Shown here: one piece after another, positions 32,251 to 40,453 of the stretch | Layout: the number at the start of each line of letters is the position of its first letter | Position numbering within the stretch: position 1 is the stretch's first letter | Origin: an uncultured Collinsella sp. | GTDB lineage: Bacteria > Actinomycetota > Coriobacteriia > Coriobacteriales > Coriobacteriaceae | Direction: 5' to 3' | Assembly: GCA_902493895.1 (NCBI GenBank) | Contig: CABUQW010000019.1 | Span: forward strand, 1-40,469 | Length of the DNA: 40,469 nucleotides | Position numbers and translations under genes: made by a program | Notes under the pieces: generated by a model | Told to the model about the DNA's origin: nothing | Database searches by the model: none | Seen by the model: the letters and a program-made list of their open reading frames with translations, nothing else

Positions 32251-32437
32251 AAATATGAGTAGTGTTACCAGTTGAATATCATATGAAACCGACTATCTAG
32301 GATTAGTTAGACCACACATGTTCAGTTATGTTAATGGGAAAACAGCTAGCAAAGGCTTCAAATCGCTGATTCAGGGCTAGATTTACCCAGCGAAACCCAA
32401 AAATCGCTGCTACAAAATTAGTAACAGTACTCATTTT
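32251..32437. repeat. AT-rich segment bounded by 23-bp imperfect inverted repeats
   Basis: The left end AAATATGAGTAGTGTTAC (32251 onward) and the inverted right end AAAAATGAGTACTGTTAC (reverse of 32437 back) match at 19 of 23 positions over the full arms. The interior of about 140 bp has no open frame of note. Candidates are a MITE-like remnant or paired protein-binding sites. Confidence 0.55.
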
Positions 32438-32472
32438 TGCCATTTTTTGGCCACAGCCTTTGTGACAGACGT

Positions 32473-32492
32473 GCTGGCGGGTTCGAATCCCT
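32473..32492 (+). pseudogene. tRNA T-arm-like fragment, inverted relative to tRNA-Val
   Basis: GCTGGCGGGTTCGAATCCCT differs by one inserted base from the T-arm region of the adjacent tRNA-Val (GCTGGGGGTTCGAATCCCT) but lies on the opposite strand. No complete cloverleaf can be drawn around it. Confidence 0.45.
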
Positions 32493-32505
32493 TTGCGATG
32501 GGCCC

Positions 32506-32538
32506 AAAAAAAGAAAGGCTGTCATTGCTGACAGCCTT
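32506..32538 (-). terminator. Terminator of tRNA-Val
   Basis: AAGGCTGTCA (32515-32524), loop TTGC, TGACAGCCTT (32529-32538). Seven A at 32506-32512 read as a T-run on the minus strand. Confidence 0.85.
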
Positions 32539-32548
32539 ATCAATCAAA

Positions 32549-32624
32549 TGGTGGGCGATGAGGGATTCGAACCCCCAGCCTTGTGCGTGTAAAGCACCTG
32601 CGCTAACCGTTGCGCCAATCGCCC
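32549..32624 (-). tRNA. tRNA-Val, anticodon UAC
   Basis: 76 nt with encoded CCA (32551-32549). Acceptor stem GGGCGAT/ATCGCCC, D stem GCGC/GCGC, anticodon loop TTTACAC with TAC at 32591-32589, five-base variable loop, and T arm GGGGG-TTCGAAT-CCCTC. The outermost anticodon-stem pair is a G-A mismatch, and the rest is standard. It reads valine codons GTA and, by wobble, others. It has its own extended -10 and terminator. Confidence 0.97.
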
Positions 32625-32634
32625 GTGCGGAGAG

Positions 32635-32643
32635 AGTATAGCA
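32635..32643 (-). promoter_or_regulatory. Extended -10 promoter of tRNA-Val
   Basis: TGCTATACT on the minus strand, ending 11 bp before the tRNA 5' end. Confidence 0.55.
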
Positions 32644-32754
32644 AAACAATCGCCCCATTCACCTCATATCCATTAAAGGTAACCGGCGCGTGTCACAGCG
32701 GAGCTGATTCAGTTGAGATTGCCTGAACATTCCGCCCCTCTTTACACCCTCGGG

Positions 32755-32760
32755 TATACT
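32755..32760 (+). promoter_or_regulatory. Candidate -10 box of asnB
   Basis: TATACT, 51 bp before the asnB ATG. No -35 at correct spacing. GGGTAT (32753-32758) and ATACCC about 25 bp later form a loose dyad over the start region. Confidence 0.33.
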
Positions 32761-32811
32761 CAAAAGCTACTGATTCGATTTGATACCCAGCAACAGCAGA
32801 GGGGATAGTAT

Positions 32812-34692
32812 ATGTGCGGTTTTGTCGGTTTTGTCGGTGGGACGGATAACCAATCCGAGGTGCTCACCAAGATGATGGACCGCATCGTCCATCGTGGTCC
32901 CGACATGGGCGGTCAGTTTATCGACGGCCGCGTTGCCCTCGGCTTCCGCCGCCTGTCGATCCTCGACCTGACCGAGGCTGGCGCCCAACCCATGGCCAAC
33001 GAGGACGGTAGCGTCGTCATTGTCTTCAACGGCGAGATCTACAACTTCCAAGAACTTCGTTCCGAGCTCGAGGCCAAGGGCTACAAGTTCCACTGCGGCG
33101 CCGACACCGAGAGCCTCCTACACGGCTACGAGGAGTGGGGCGAGGCCGTCCTCGATCGCCTGCGCGGTATGTACGCCTTCGTCATCTGGGACAAAAAGAA
33201 GAACAAGCTTTTTGGCGCCCGCGACATCTTTGGCATCAAGCCGCTTTACTACTATCCCATGGCCGATGCGGGCGACGGCGCTCCGGGCGTGCTCTTTGGT
33301 TCCGAGATCAAGAGCTTCCTGGACTACCCGCACTTCCACAAGGCGGTCAACAAAAAGGCCCTGCGTCCGTACATGACGCTGCAGTATTCGGCAACCGAGG
33401 AGACCTTCTTCGAGGGTGTCTACAAGCTGCCGCCGGCGCACTACTTTACCGTCGATATCCCGACCGGCAAGATGAACATCGAGCGCTACTGGGATTGCGA
33501 TTACTCTGCCGTCGAGAAGCCGTTCGAGGAGTACGTCGACGAGCTGGACGAGGTTGTGCACGAGAGCGTCGAGGCCCATCGCATCGCCGACGTCAAGGTC
33601 GCGTCGTTCCTCTCCGGTGGCGTCGACTCTAGCTACATCGCCGCTTGCCTCATGCCCGACAAGACCTTCTCGGTGGGCTTTGACTACAAGAACTTCAACG
33701 AGACCAACTACGCCAAGGAGCTTTCCGATAAGCTCGGCGTCGAGAACGTTCGCAAGATGATTACCGCCGACGAGTTCTTCGGTGCGCTCGAGGACATCCA
33801 GTATCACATGGATGAGCCGCAGTCCAACTTGTCTTCCGTGCCGCTGTGGTTCTTGGCCGAGATGGCCCGCAAGGACGTTACCGTCGTGCTTTCGGGCGAA
33901 GGCGCCGACGAACTCTTTGGCGGCTACGCCTACTACGAGGATACGGTCCCGGTGCGTAAGTACAAAAAGATGGTTCCGCTGCCCATCCGTCGCGCGCTCG
34001 GTAACCTGGCGCTGCATATGCCGTACTTCAAGGGACATAACTTCCTGGTCAAGGGTGCCGAGATCCCCGAGAAGTCGTTCCTGGGACAGGCTCTGGTATG
34101 GCCGGAGCGCGAGGTCGACGGCGTGCTCAAGCCCGAGTACAACACCGGCGACGGCGCCTTCGAGCTTGCCGCTCCCATCTATGCGCGCGTGAAGGGTCAG
34201 CCCGAGCTGGTCAAGAAACAGTACCTGGACATGAACATGTGGCTCCCGGGCGACATTCTGCTCAAGGCCGACAAGATGTGCATGGCGCACTCGCTGGAGC
34301 TGCGCGTGCCCTTCCTGGACCGCAAAGTCATGGAGTTCGCCGAGCACATTCCCGACCGTTACCGCATCAACGAGAACGGCAACAAACAGGTACTCCGCCA
34401 CGCTGCCAACAAGTCGCTGCCCGATGAGTGGGCCACCCGTCCCAAGGTGGGCTTCCCGGTGCCGATTGTCTACTGGCTGCGCGAGCAAAAGTGGTACGAC
34501 TATGTCAAGGAGTACTTCACCGCGCCGTGGGCAAGCGAGTTCTTCGATACCGACGAGCTCATGCACCTGCTCGATCTGCACTTTGCGGGCAAGGGTGATT
34601 TCCAGCGCAAGATCTATACGCCGCTCGTGTTCCTGGTGTGGTACAAGCGCTTCTTTATCGACGAGGACCAGCCCGCTGTTCAGGCTGCCTAG
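32812..34692 (+). CDS. asnB: Glutamine-hydrolysing asparagine synthetase
   Basis: 626-residue cytoplasmic enzyme converting aspartate, ATP and glutamine to asparagine. Cys2 is the N-terminal glutaminase nucleophile (MCGFVGFVGG), with HRGPDMGG and FNGEIYNF in the same domain (about 1-200). The synthetase domain has the pyrophosphate loop SGGVDSS (268-274) and SGEGADELFGGYAYY. GAGGGG lies upstream of the ATG. The closest relatives by motif are AsnB enzymes, but homologues that amidate peptidoglycan or other targets exist, so the physiological substrate is inferred. Single gene with its own terminator. Confidence 0.93.
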   Translation: MCGFVGFVGGTDNQSEVLTKMMDRIVHRGPDMGGQFIDGRVALGFRRLSILDLTEAGAQPMANEDGSVVIVFNGEIYNFQELRSELEAKGYKFHCGADTESLLHGYEEWGEAVLDRLRGMYAFVIWDKKKNKLFGARDIFGIKPLYYYPMADAGDGAPGVLFGSEIKSFLDYPHFHKAVNKKALRPYMTLQYSATEETFFEGVYKLPPAHYFTVDIPTGKMNIERYWDCDYSAVEKPFEEYVDELDEVVHESVEAHRIADVKVASFLSGGVDSSYIAACLMPDKTFSVGFDYKNFNETNYAKELSDKLGVENVRKMITADEFFGALEDIQYHMDEPQSNLSSVPLWFLAEMARKDVTVVLSGEGADELFGGYAYYEDTVPVRKYKKMVPLPIRRALGNLALHMPYFKGHNFLVKGAEIPEKSFLGQALVWPEREVDGVLKPEYNTGDGAFELAAPIYARVKGQPELVKKQYLDMNMWLPGDILLKADKMCMAHSLELRVPFLDRKVMEFAEHIPDRYRINENGNKQVLRHAANKSLPDEWATRPKVGFPVPIVYWLREQKWYDYVKEYFTAPWASEFFDTDELMHLLDLHFAGKGDFQRKIYTPLVFLVWYKRFFIDEDQPAVQAA

Positions 34693-34717
34693 CCTCGGCT
34701 TACGAACGCCTGCGCGT

Positions 34718-34742
34718 AACGGCTCCTCCGGGAGCCGTTTTT
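34718..34742 (+). terminator. Terminator of asnB
   Basis: AACGGCTCC (34718-34726), loop TCCG, GGAGCCGTT (34731-34739), followed by the run of T ending at 34742. Confidence 0.9.
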
Positions 34743-34804
34743 GCGTGGGTGCGTTTCAGTTACTATAAAAACCGTCCCTGCCAAATGGCTGAGAAAGGTG
34801 AAAG

Positions 34805-36367
34805 ATGCACCATTCGGATTCCGCGATCGTGACCACGGTCGATACGCTTGCCAAGCTTCTCGATGTGTGCGGCGAGCTGCGCGCATCGGAGCAGGTTGAC
34901 GAGCGTGCCGTGACCGGCTGCTCGTTTGATTCGCGCGCGGTCTCGGCAGGTGACGTGTTCTTCTGCAAAGGTGCTGCCTTTAAGCCCGCGTTTTTGCGCA
35001 TGGCGCTCGATGCGGGTGCCGTCGCATTTGTGTGCGAGGAGTCGCTGGTCGAGTCTCTGGAGCCGCTGGCGCAGGAGAGCGGTGCTGCGATGCTGGTCGT
35101 GGACAGCGTTCGCACGGCCATGGCATTGTTGCCGCCGGAGGTCTACGACCGTCCCGACCGCGACGTCAAGATCGTGGGCATCACCGGCACCAAGGGAAAG
35201 ACCACGGCCGCTTTTATGCTCCAGTCCATCATCAAGGCGGCGGGCGAGTCCTGCGGCATGATCGGCTCGGTGAGTACCGACGATGGTATCGAGTGCTACG
35301 AGAGCACCAACACCACGCCCGAGGCTCCCGAGGTCTGGCGCCATATCGCCAACTGTCGCACGTCCGGTCGCCAGTCCATGGTCATGGAGGTCTCGAGCCA
35401 GGCGCTCAAGTACCAACGCGTCGAGAATCTGCCGTTTGACGTGGCGTGCTTCCTCAACATCGGCCGCGACCACATCTCGCCGATCGAACACCCCACGTTT
35501 GAGGATTATTTTGAGAGCAAACTCAGGATCTTTGACCAGGCAAAGACCGCCGTGGTGAATCTGGGCACCGAAGAGGTCGACCGTGTGCTGGAGGCAGCGT
35601 CGACGGCCGAGCGCTTGGTGACCGTTGGCGTCGAGCATCCCGAGGCAAGCCTGTGGGCGAGCGACGTACGCATGGTCGGCTTTAGCATCGAGTTCAACTT
35701 GCATGGCCTGTGTGCCGACGAGTCCGAGGCGGGGGAGAAGGTCCTGTTGGGTATCGCGGGAGACTTTAACGTGGAGAACGCGCTGGTCGCTATCGCCGCT
35801 GCGCGCGAGATCGGCATCGGTATCGATGCTATCAAGAAGGGCCTCTCCAAACTGCGTGTGCCGGGCCGTATGGAGGTCGTGGAGTCGAAGGACGGCCGCG
35901 TGATCTGCGTCGTCGACTATGCGCACAACCAGCTTTCGTTCCGTTCGCTTTTCTCGTCGGTGAAGCGCGCGTTTCCCGCCAGCCCCGTCATTGCGCTGTT
36001 TGGCGCTGCCGGCGGCAAGGCGCAGGAGCGCCGCGAGCAGCTTCCGCGCGAGGCCGCACCATATTCCGACCTGATGATCTTTGCCAATGAGGACCCGGCT
36101 CACGAGGACCCGATGAAGGTCTGTCGCGAGCTTGCCGAGCATGTTCCCGACGATACGCCGAACAAGATCATCCTCGATCGCGAAGCCGCTGTGCATGCGG
36201 CGTTCAAGGCGGCGCGCGAGGAGTACATCAACCCCGATGCTCCCACCATTGTCTTGCTGCTGGCAAAGGGTGACGAGGAACTCATGCACGTGGGCGACGA
36301 GTTCGTGCCCATCGAGAGCGACCTTTCGCTGGCCAATCGCCTGATCGATGTTACCCAGTTTGACTAA
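34805..36367 (+). CDS. murE: UDP-N-acetylmuramyl-tripeptide synthetase (MurE-type Mur ligase)
   Basis: 520-residue ligase adding the diamino acid to UDP-MurNAc-L-Ala-D-Glu. ATP loop GTKGKTT is at 128-134, STNTTPEAPEV and MEVSSQAL mark the substrate domain, and the C-terminal domain begins near PGRMEVVE. The position that specifies the diamino acid reads NEDPAHEDP (428-436). Enzymes for meso-diaminopimelate carry DNPR, so Ala in place of Arg points to L-lysine or L-ornithine (inference). ATG 34805 is preceded by GAAAGGTG. It is not in a dcw cluster, so a second MurE elsewhere cannot be excluded. Confidence 0.9.
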   Translation: MHHSDSAIVTTVDTLAKLLDVCGELRASEQVDERAVTGCSFDSRAVSAGDVFFCKGAAFKPAFLRMALDAGAVAFVCEESLVESLEPLAQESGAAMLVVDSVRTAMALLPPEVYDRPDRDVKIVGITGTKGKTTAAFMLQSIIKAAGESCGMIGSVSTDDGIECYESTNTTPEAPEVWRHIANCRTSGRQSMVMEVSSQALKYQRVENLPFDVACFLNIGRDHISPIEHPTFEDYFESKLRIFDQAKTAVVNLGTEEVDRVLEAASTAERLVTVGVEHPEASLWASDVRMVGFSIEFNLHGLCADESEAGEKVLLGIAGDFNVENALVAIAAAREIGIGIDAIKKGLSKLRVPGRMEVVESKDGRVICVVDYAHNQLSFRSLFSSVKRAFPASPVIALFGAAGGKAQERREQLPREAAPYSDLMIFANEDPAHEDPMKVCRELAEHVPDDTPNKIILDREAAVHAAFKAAREEYINPDAPTIVLLLAKGDEELMHVGDEFVPIESDLSLANRLIDVTQFD

Positions 36368-36474
36368 TGAACCATGATGGCGGCGGCGCTCTGAGTACGC
36401 TGTCGCCATAAGCGTGTTCCCTCAATCAAAACATGCCGTCCAAGTCCAAACCCTTCTATGTAAACGGAGTAACC

Positions 36475-37386
36475 ATGTCCCACAACACCCTGCCGACTGT
36501 TGCCGAGCTTTCGGGCGAGATGCGCGAGCGCTTGGCCAAGGTCAAGTACGTCTTTACCGACCTGGATGCCACGATGCTCGCACCCGGCTCGTGCGTGCTG
36601 CGCGACAACGACGGTAACCCCTCGACCAAACTCGTCGAGGCCGTCGTGGCGCTCGCTCGCGCTGGTATTCAGGTGGTTCCCACCTCGGGCCGCAACCGTA
36701 CCATGATCCACGAGGACGCGCGCGTGCTCGGCCTCAACTCCTACATTGGTGAGATGGGCGGTCTGGTTATGTACGACCTCAAAGCCAACGATTGGGAGTA
36801 TCTGACCGGTGACATGCCTTACGACCCCGCCTGCGGCCTTACTCCGCACCAGGTGATCGAACAGACCGGCGTGTGCGAGAAGATCCTTGCCCGCTGGCCG
36901 CACAAGATCGAGTACCACAACGACATGTCGACCGGCTACAAATACCGTGAGGTCACCGTCGGTATGCGCGGCGATGTGCCCGACGATGAGGTCCAGGCCA
37001 TCCTGGACGAGGCCGGCTGCGGTCTGATCTGGGCTTGCAACGGCCATCTGACTCACCTGTCCAAGCCGACGACGCTCGAGCTCGATCGCGTCGAGGACGG
37101 TCGCGCATTCAACATCAACCCCGCGGGCCTCAACAAAGGCGTCGCCATTGCGCGCTTCTGCGAGCACCTAGGGATCGAGCGCGAGGAGACGCTCGCGCTC
37201 GGCGACTCCGAGTCCGACTTCTACATGGCCGATCACGTGGGCACGTTCTGCCTGGTCGAGAATGGCCTGACGAGCGCCGGCGCGCCCGAGTTCCTGGCTG
37301 CTTGCGAGAACGCTTTCGTTACGCGCGGCAAAATTGTCGACGGTTGGGCGGCGACGGCAGAGCTGCTGGTCGCGGCGCGTTCGTAG
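36475..37386 (+). CDS. HAD-superfamily hydrolase (Cof/type IIB-like)
   Basis: 303-residue phosphatase-like protein. Motif I is FTDLDATML (nucleophile Asp29 and Asp31), motif II PTSGRN, motif III Lys221 in GLNKGVAI and motif IV LGDSESDFYM (Asp244, Asp248). The large cap between motifs II and III fits type IIB HADs, which hydrolyse sugar or other small phosphates; substrate unknown. ATG 36475 was chosen because CGGAG sits 6 nt before it; an upstream in-frame ATG at 36433 lacks such a site. Lies 107 bp after murE and 51 bp before murI, possibly co-transcribed with both. Confidence 0.88.
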   Translation: MSHNTLPTVAELSGEMRERLAKVKYVFTDLDATMLAPGSCVLRDNDGNPSTKLVEAVVALARAGIQVVPTSGRNRTMIHEDARVLGLNSYIGEMGGLVMYDLKANDWEYLTGDMPYDPACGLTPHQVIEQTGVCEKILARWPHKIEYHNDMSTGYKYREVTVGMRGDVPDDEVQAILDEAGCGLIWACNGHLTHLSKPTTLELDRVEDGRAFNINPAGLNKGVAIARFCEHLGIEREETLALGDSESDFYMADHVGTFCLVENGLTSAGAPEFLAACENAFVTRGKIVDGWAATAELLVAARS

Positions 37387-37437
37387 CGCGGCGTCGCCGC
37401 ACTTGGACATGTCTTTTCGAGAGAGACTGGTGAGGTA

Positions 37438-38322
37438 ATGTCCGATATCGAGAATCCGGCAGGCGACACGCGCCCGATTGGCGTGTTCGATTCTGGTTTG
37501 GGCGGTCTGACGGTTGCGCGCGCGATTGCGACGGCGCTGCCGCACGAGTCCGTCTACTACTTTGGCGACACCAAGCGCTGCCCTTACGGCACGCGCACCG
37601 AGGATGAGGTGCGCTCGTTTGCGTTGCAGGCGGGTCGTTGGCTTTCGAAGCACGACGTCAAGATTATGGTCATCGCCTGCAACACGGCGACCGCTGCGGC
37701 CTTGCGTCTGGCCCAGCAGGTGCTCGACGTTCCCGTGATCGGTGTGATCGCGCCGGGTGCCCGTGCGGCAATCAACAGCACCCGCTCGCGTCGCGTGGGC
37801 GTGCTCGCCACCAACCTCACCATTCGCTCGGGCGCCTACACGCGCGCCATTCAGGATCTAGATGCCGGCGTCGATGTATACGGCTGTCCTGCCTCGAGCT
37901 TTGTCGAGGTTGTCGAACACGAGCTCGCCTCGGGTGCGCATCTGCAGGAACAGTGGCTTGAGAACGAGGACATCTTCGATACGCCTGCCGTGCGTGCGCT
38001 GGTGGGTGCCACGGTTGAGCCGCTGCGCGACCACGGTATCGATACCGTGGTGCTCGGCTGTACGCATTTTCCGCTGTTGGTGGGACCTATCCGCCATGCG
38101 CTGGGGCCTGGGGTGCGCGTCGTGAGTTCCGCCGAGGAGACCACACGCGAGCTGACCGATATCCTCACGCGCCGCGAGCAGATGGCGGGCGACGCCGCCG
38201 AGCCGCAGCATCGTTTTGCCACGACGGCCGATAACATTGCCGAGTTTGCGGTGGCGGGCAGCTTTATCTTTGGTCAGCCGCTCAAGAGCATCGAACATAT
38301 CGATATCGATGAGCTGAAATAG
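37438..38322 (+). CDS. murI: Glutamate racemase
   Basis: 294-residue cofactor-independent racemase making D-glutamate for peptidoglycan. FDSGLGGLTV (17-26) and the two catalytic cysteines are present: Cys81 in ACNTAT and Cys208 in GCTHFPLL. YFGDTKRCPYG is also diagnostic. The C-terminal 25 or so residues extend a little beyond many homologues. Ribosome site GGTGAGG precedes the ATG closely. It is 54 bp upstream of rph without a terminator, in the common murI-rph-rdgB order. Confidence 0.96.
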   Translation: MSDIENPAGDTRPIGVFDSGLGGLTVARAIATALPHESVYYFGDTKRCPYGTRTEDEVRSFALQAGRWLSKHDVKIMVIACNTATAAALRLAQQVLDVPVIGVIAPGARAAINSTRSRRVGVLATNLTIRSGAYTRAIQDLDAGVDVYGCPASSFVEVVEHELASGAHLQEQWLENEDIFDTPAVRALVGATVEPLRDHGIDTVVLGCTHFPLLVGPIRHALGPGVRVVSSAEETTRELTDILTRREQMAGDAAEPQHRFATTADNIAEFAVAGSFIFGQPLKSIEHIDIDELK

Positions 38323-38376
38323 ATGTAAGGCAGCCGCCAAAGCCTTCGCCACATCTTTTGCCGAAAGGATATTTCT

Positions 38377-39102
38377 ATGGAGTACATGCAGGTCAACCGC
38401 GCCAACGGTCGCGCCGCCAACGAGTTGCGCCCCGTTAAGCTCACCCGTGGCGTCATGAAGCACGCCCACGGCTCGTGTTTGGCCGAGTTCGGCGACACGC
38501 GCGTGCTGTGCGCCGCCACTATCGAGGAGGGCGTGCCGGGCTGGCGAAAGGGAGCTAAGGCCGGCTGGGTGACCGCGGAATACGCCATGCTGCCGACGTC
38601 GACCGGCAAGCGCTGCAAGCGCGAGCATGCCAACCGCAAGGGTCGCTCCATGGAGATCGAGCGCCTCATTGGCCGCAGCCTGCGTACCGTCGTCAACATG
38701 AAGGCGCTCGGCGAGTACACCGTCACCGTCGACTGCGATGTGATCCAGGCCGATGGCGGTACACGTACAGCGAGCATCACCGGCGCCTGGGTGGCGCTGC
38801 ACGACGCCCTCGCCATGTGGGTCGAGGCGGGCAAGATCGAGCGCATCCCGCTTATCGGCCAGGTGGCTGCCATCTCCATGGGCGTTGTCGACGGCAATAC
38901 GCTGCTTGACCTCGATTATTCCGAGGACAGCCATGCCGAGGTCGACATGAACCTCGTCGCCACCGAAACCGGTGAGATGATCGAGCTCCAGGGCACCGGC
39001 GAGCAGGCGCCCTTCGACCGCAAACGCCTCAACGCCCTGCTCGACCTGGGCGACAAGGGTATCGCCGAGCTCATCGAGCTTCAGCGCCAAGCCATCGCCT
39101 AA
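38377..39102 (+). CDS. rph: Ribonuclease PH
   Basis: 241-residue phosphorolytic 3'-5' exoribonuclease that trims tRNA 3' tails, forming a hexameric ring. GRSLRTVVNM and DCDVIQADGGTRTASITGA are family hallmarks, and RGVMKHAHGSCLAEFGDTRVLC forms the first core strand region. GAAAGG lies upstream of the ATG. Full length for the family. A dispersed repeat overlaps its stop codon and separates it from rdgB. Confidence 0.97.
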   Translation: MEYMQVNRANGRAANELRPVKLTRGVMKHAHGSCLAEFGDTRVLCAATIEEGVPGWRKGAKAGWVTAEYAMLPTSTGKRCKREHANRKGRSMEIERLIGRSLRTVVNMKALGEYTVTVDCDVIQADGGTRTASITGAWVALHDALAMWVEAGKIERIPLIGQVAAISMGVVDGNTLLDLDYSEDSHAEVDMNLVATETGEMIELQGTGEQAPFDRKRLNALLDLGDKGIAELIELQRQAIA

Positions 39103-39155
39103 CCTGCCAAATGGGGACAGGTTTATTTTGGTAGGTTTTATCTGGGAAAACGTCG
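39101..39155 (+). repeat. Copy 3 of the ~50 bp dispersed intergenic repeat
   Basis: Starts inside the rph TAA codon. Contains CCTGCCAAA, TGGGGACAGGTTTAT, TTTTGGTAGGTTTTATCTG and GGGAAAACGTCG. The right arm differs from copies 1 and 2 at one base (TAGG for CAGG), giving a G-U pair in one strand's RNA. Confidence 0.85.
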
Positions 39156-39247
39156 AAGTATAAGACTGCCGTTGATTGAGAGGGGAGAGAGGCCGAGGTC
39201 CTCGTCGTCCTCAACACGGCATTGCTATAGAGACAAGGAGGCCAGCT

Positions 39248-39889
39248 ATGGCACTTGAGAAGATTGACATCGACACCCTCGACCCGGCGGCGACCATCGT
39301 CGTGGCAACCGGCAACGCCCATAAGCTCACCGAGATTGAGGCCATTTTGGGCAAGGTCATGCCCGAGGTACGCTTTGTGGCGCTCGGTCAGCTGGGCGAT
39401 TTTGAGGACCCCGAGGAAAACGGCACGACGTTTTTGGAGAACGCCATCATCAAGGCGCAGGCTGCCGTCGAAGAGACGGGGCTCATGGCCATTGCCGATG
39501 ATTCGGGCTTGGTCGTTGATGCCTTGGACGGCGAGCCGGGTGTGTATAGCGCACGCTATGCGGGCGTGCACGGAGACGATGCCGCCAACAACGCCAAGCT
39601 TCTCGTTAACCTGGAAGGCGTTGCCGACGAGGATCGCACCGCGCGCTTTATGAGTGTCGTTGCGCTCATCGACACGGATGGTCTGGTTACCTATGGCGAG
39701 GGCGCCTGCGAGGGCGTTATCGCGCACGAGGGTCGCGGCGATCACGGCTTTGGCTATGACCCGCTGTTCCTGCCGGTCGACACGCCGGGCAAGACCATGG
39801 CCGAGCTCACGGCGGACGAGAAGAACGCCATCAGCCATCGATTCCATGCGCTCGAGCACCTATCTGCCAAACTGACGGGCGAGGAGTAG
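39248..39889 (+). CDS. rdgB: XTP/dITP diphosphatase (RdgB/HAM1 family)
   Basis: 213-residue house-cleaning enzyme hydrolysing dITP, XTP and related nucleotides to monophosphates. VVATGNAHKLTEIE (18-31) is the phosphate-binding start, Asp84-Asp85 in ADDSGLVVDAL the metal/catalytic region, and HGFGYDPLFLP the base-recognition part. ATG 39248 is preceded by AAGGAGG; an upstream in-frame ATG at 39176 falls in the intergenic part. Its stop is 3 bp before the dtd GTG, so the two are translationally linked. Confidence 0.96.
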   Translation: MALEKIDIDTLDPAATIVVATGNAHKLTEIEAILGKVMPEVRFVALGQLGDFEDPEENGTTFLENAIIKAQAAVEETGLMAIADDSGLVVDALDGEPGVYSARYAGVHGDDAANNAKLLVNLEGVADEDRTARFMSVVALIDTDGLVTYGEGACEGVIAHEGRGDHGFGYDPLFLPVDTPGKTMAELTADEKNAISHRFHALEHLSAKLTGEE

Positions 39890-39892
39890 GCC

Positions 39893-40339
39893 GTGCGTGC
39901 GGTGGTGCAGCGCGTACTCAACGCCGGCGTGACGGTCGATGGCGAGTGCGTGGGCCGCATTGGACGAGGCTACCTGGTGCTGCTGGGTGTGGGCCATGGC
40001 GATACGCGTGCCGAGGCCGACAAGCTGTGGGGCAAGCTCCGGGGCTTGCGCATTAACGAGGACGAGAACGGCAAGACCAACTTGGCACTGGCCGATGTCG
40101 ACGGCGAGGTGCTCGTGGTGTCGCAGTTCACGCTGTTCGCCGATTGCCGTCACGGCCGCCGCCCATCGTTTACGGATGCCGGCGCCCCCGATGTTGCCAA
40201 CGAGCTCTACGAGTACTTCTTGACGCTTGTGCGCGAGGACGTCGAGCACGTAGCACATGGCATCTTCGGCGCCGATATGAAAGTCGATCTTGTCAACGAC
40301 GGTCCGTTCACCATCGTCTTGGACACCGATAGTCTGTAA
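39893..40339 (+). CDS. dtd: D-aminoacyl-tRNA deacylase
   Basis: 148-residue proofreading enzyme that releases D-amino acids (and in the family Gly from tRNA-Ala) from mischarged tRNA. Both signatures are present: SQFTL (77-81) and the NxGPxT motif as NDGPFT (135-140). GTG start with the ribosome site in the end of rdgB (GGCGAGGAG). Normal length, last gene of the murI-rph-rdgB-dtd run. Confidence 0.96.
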   Translation: MRAVVQRVLNAGVTVDGECVGRIGRGYLVLLGVGHGDTRAEADKLWGKLRGLRINEDENGKTNLALADVDGEVLVVSQFTLFADCRHGRRPSFTDAGAPDVANELYEYFLTLVREDVEHVAHGIFGADMKVDLVNDGPFTIVLDTDSL

Positions 40340-40413
40340 GTAGCCAATTTGGGTTGATTTCCGATCTCAGCCGAACACATTGAGCGAATAGGCCGTTCCC
40401 GCAGCTAGCCGAA

Positions 40414-40453
40414 CGCCCCCGCTGCCCCTCCTGGGGCCCGGGGGCGCCGTTTT
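40414..40453 (+). terminator. Terminator of the rph-rdgB-dtd run
   Basis: CGCCCCC (40414-40420) pairs with GGGGGCG (40440-40446), and GCCCC (40424-40428) with GGGGC (40433-40437), loop TCCT. CCG and TTTT follow at 40447-40453. Confidence 0.75.

Larger units (their letters stand above)
32205..32548. other. AT-rich non-coding gap between arg operon and tRNA-Val
   Basis: Clearly lower in GC than its surroundings and without a believable gene. It contains the imperfect terminal inverted repeats at 32251-32273 and 32415-32437, an inverted T-arm-like sequence at 32473-32492, and the tRNA terminator. The base composition suggests imported or degenerate DNA. Confidence 0.65.

Noticed and set aside
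32431..32658. 75-codon minus-strand open frame
   Set aside because: It runs through the tRNA-Val gene and its terminator, so it is not a protein gene.
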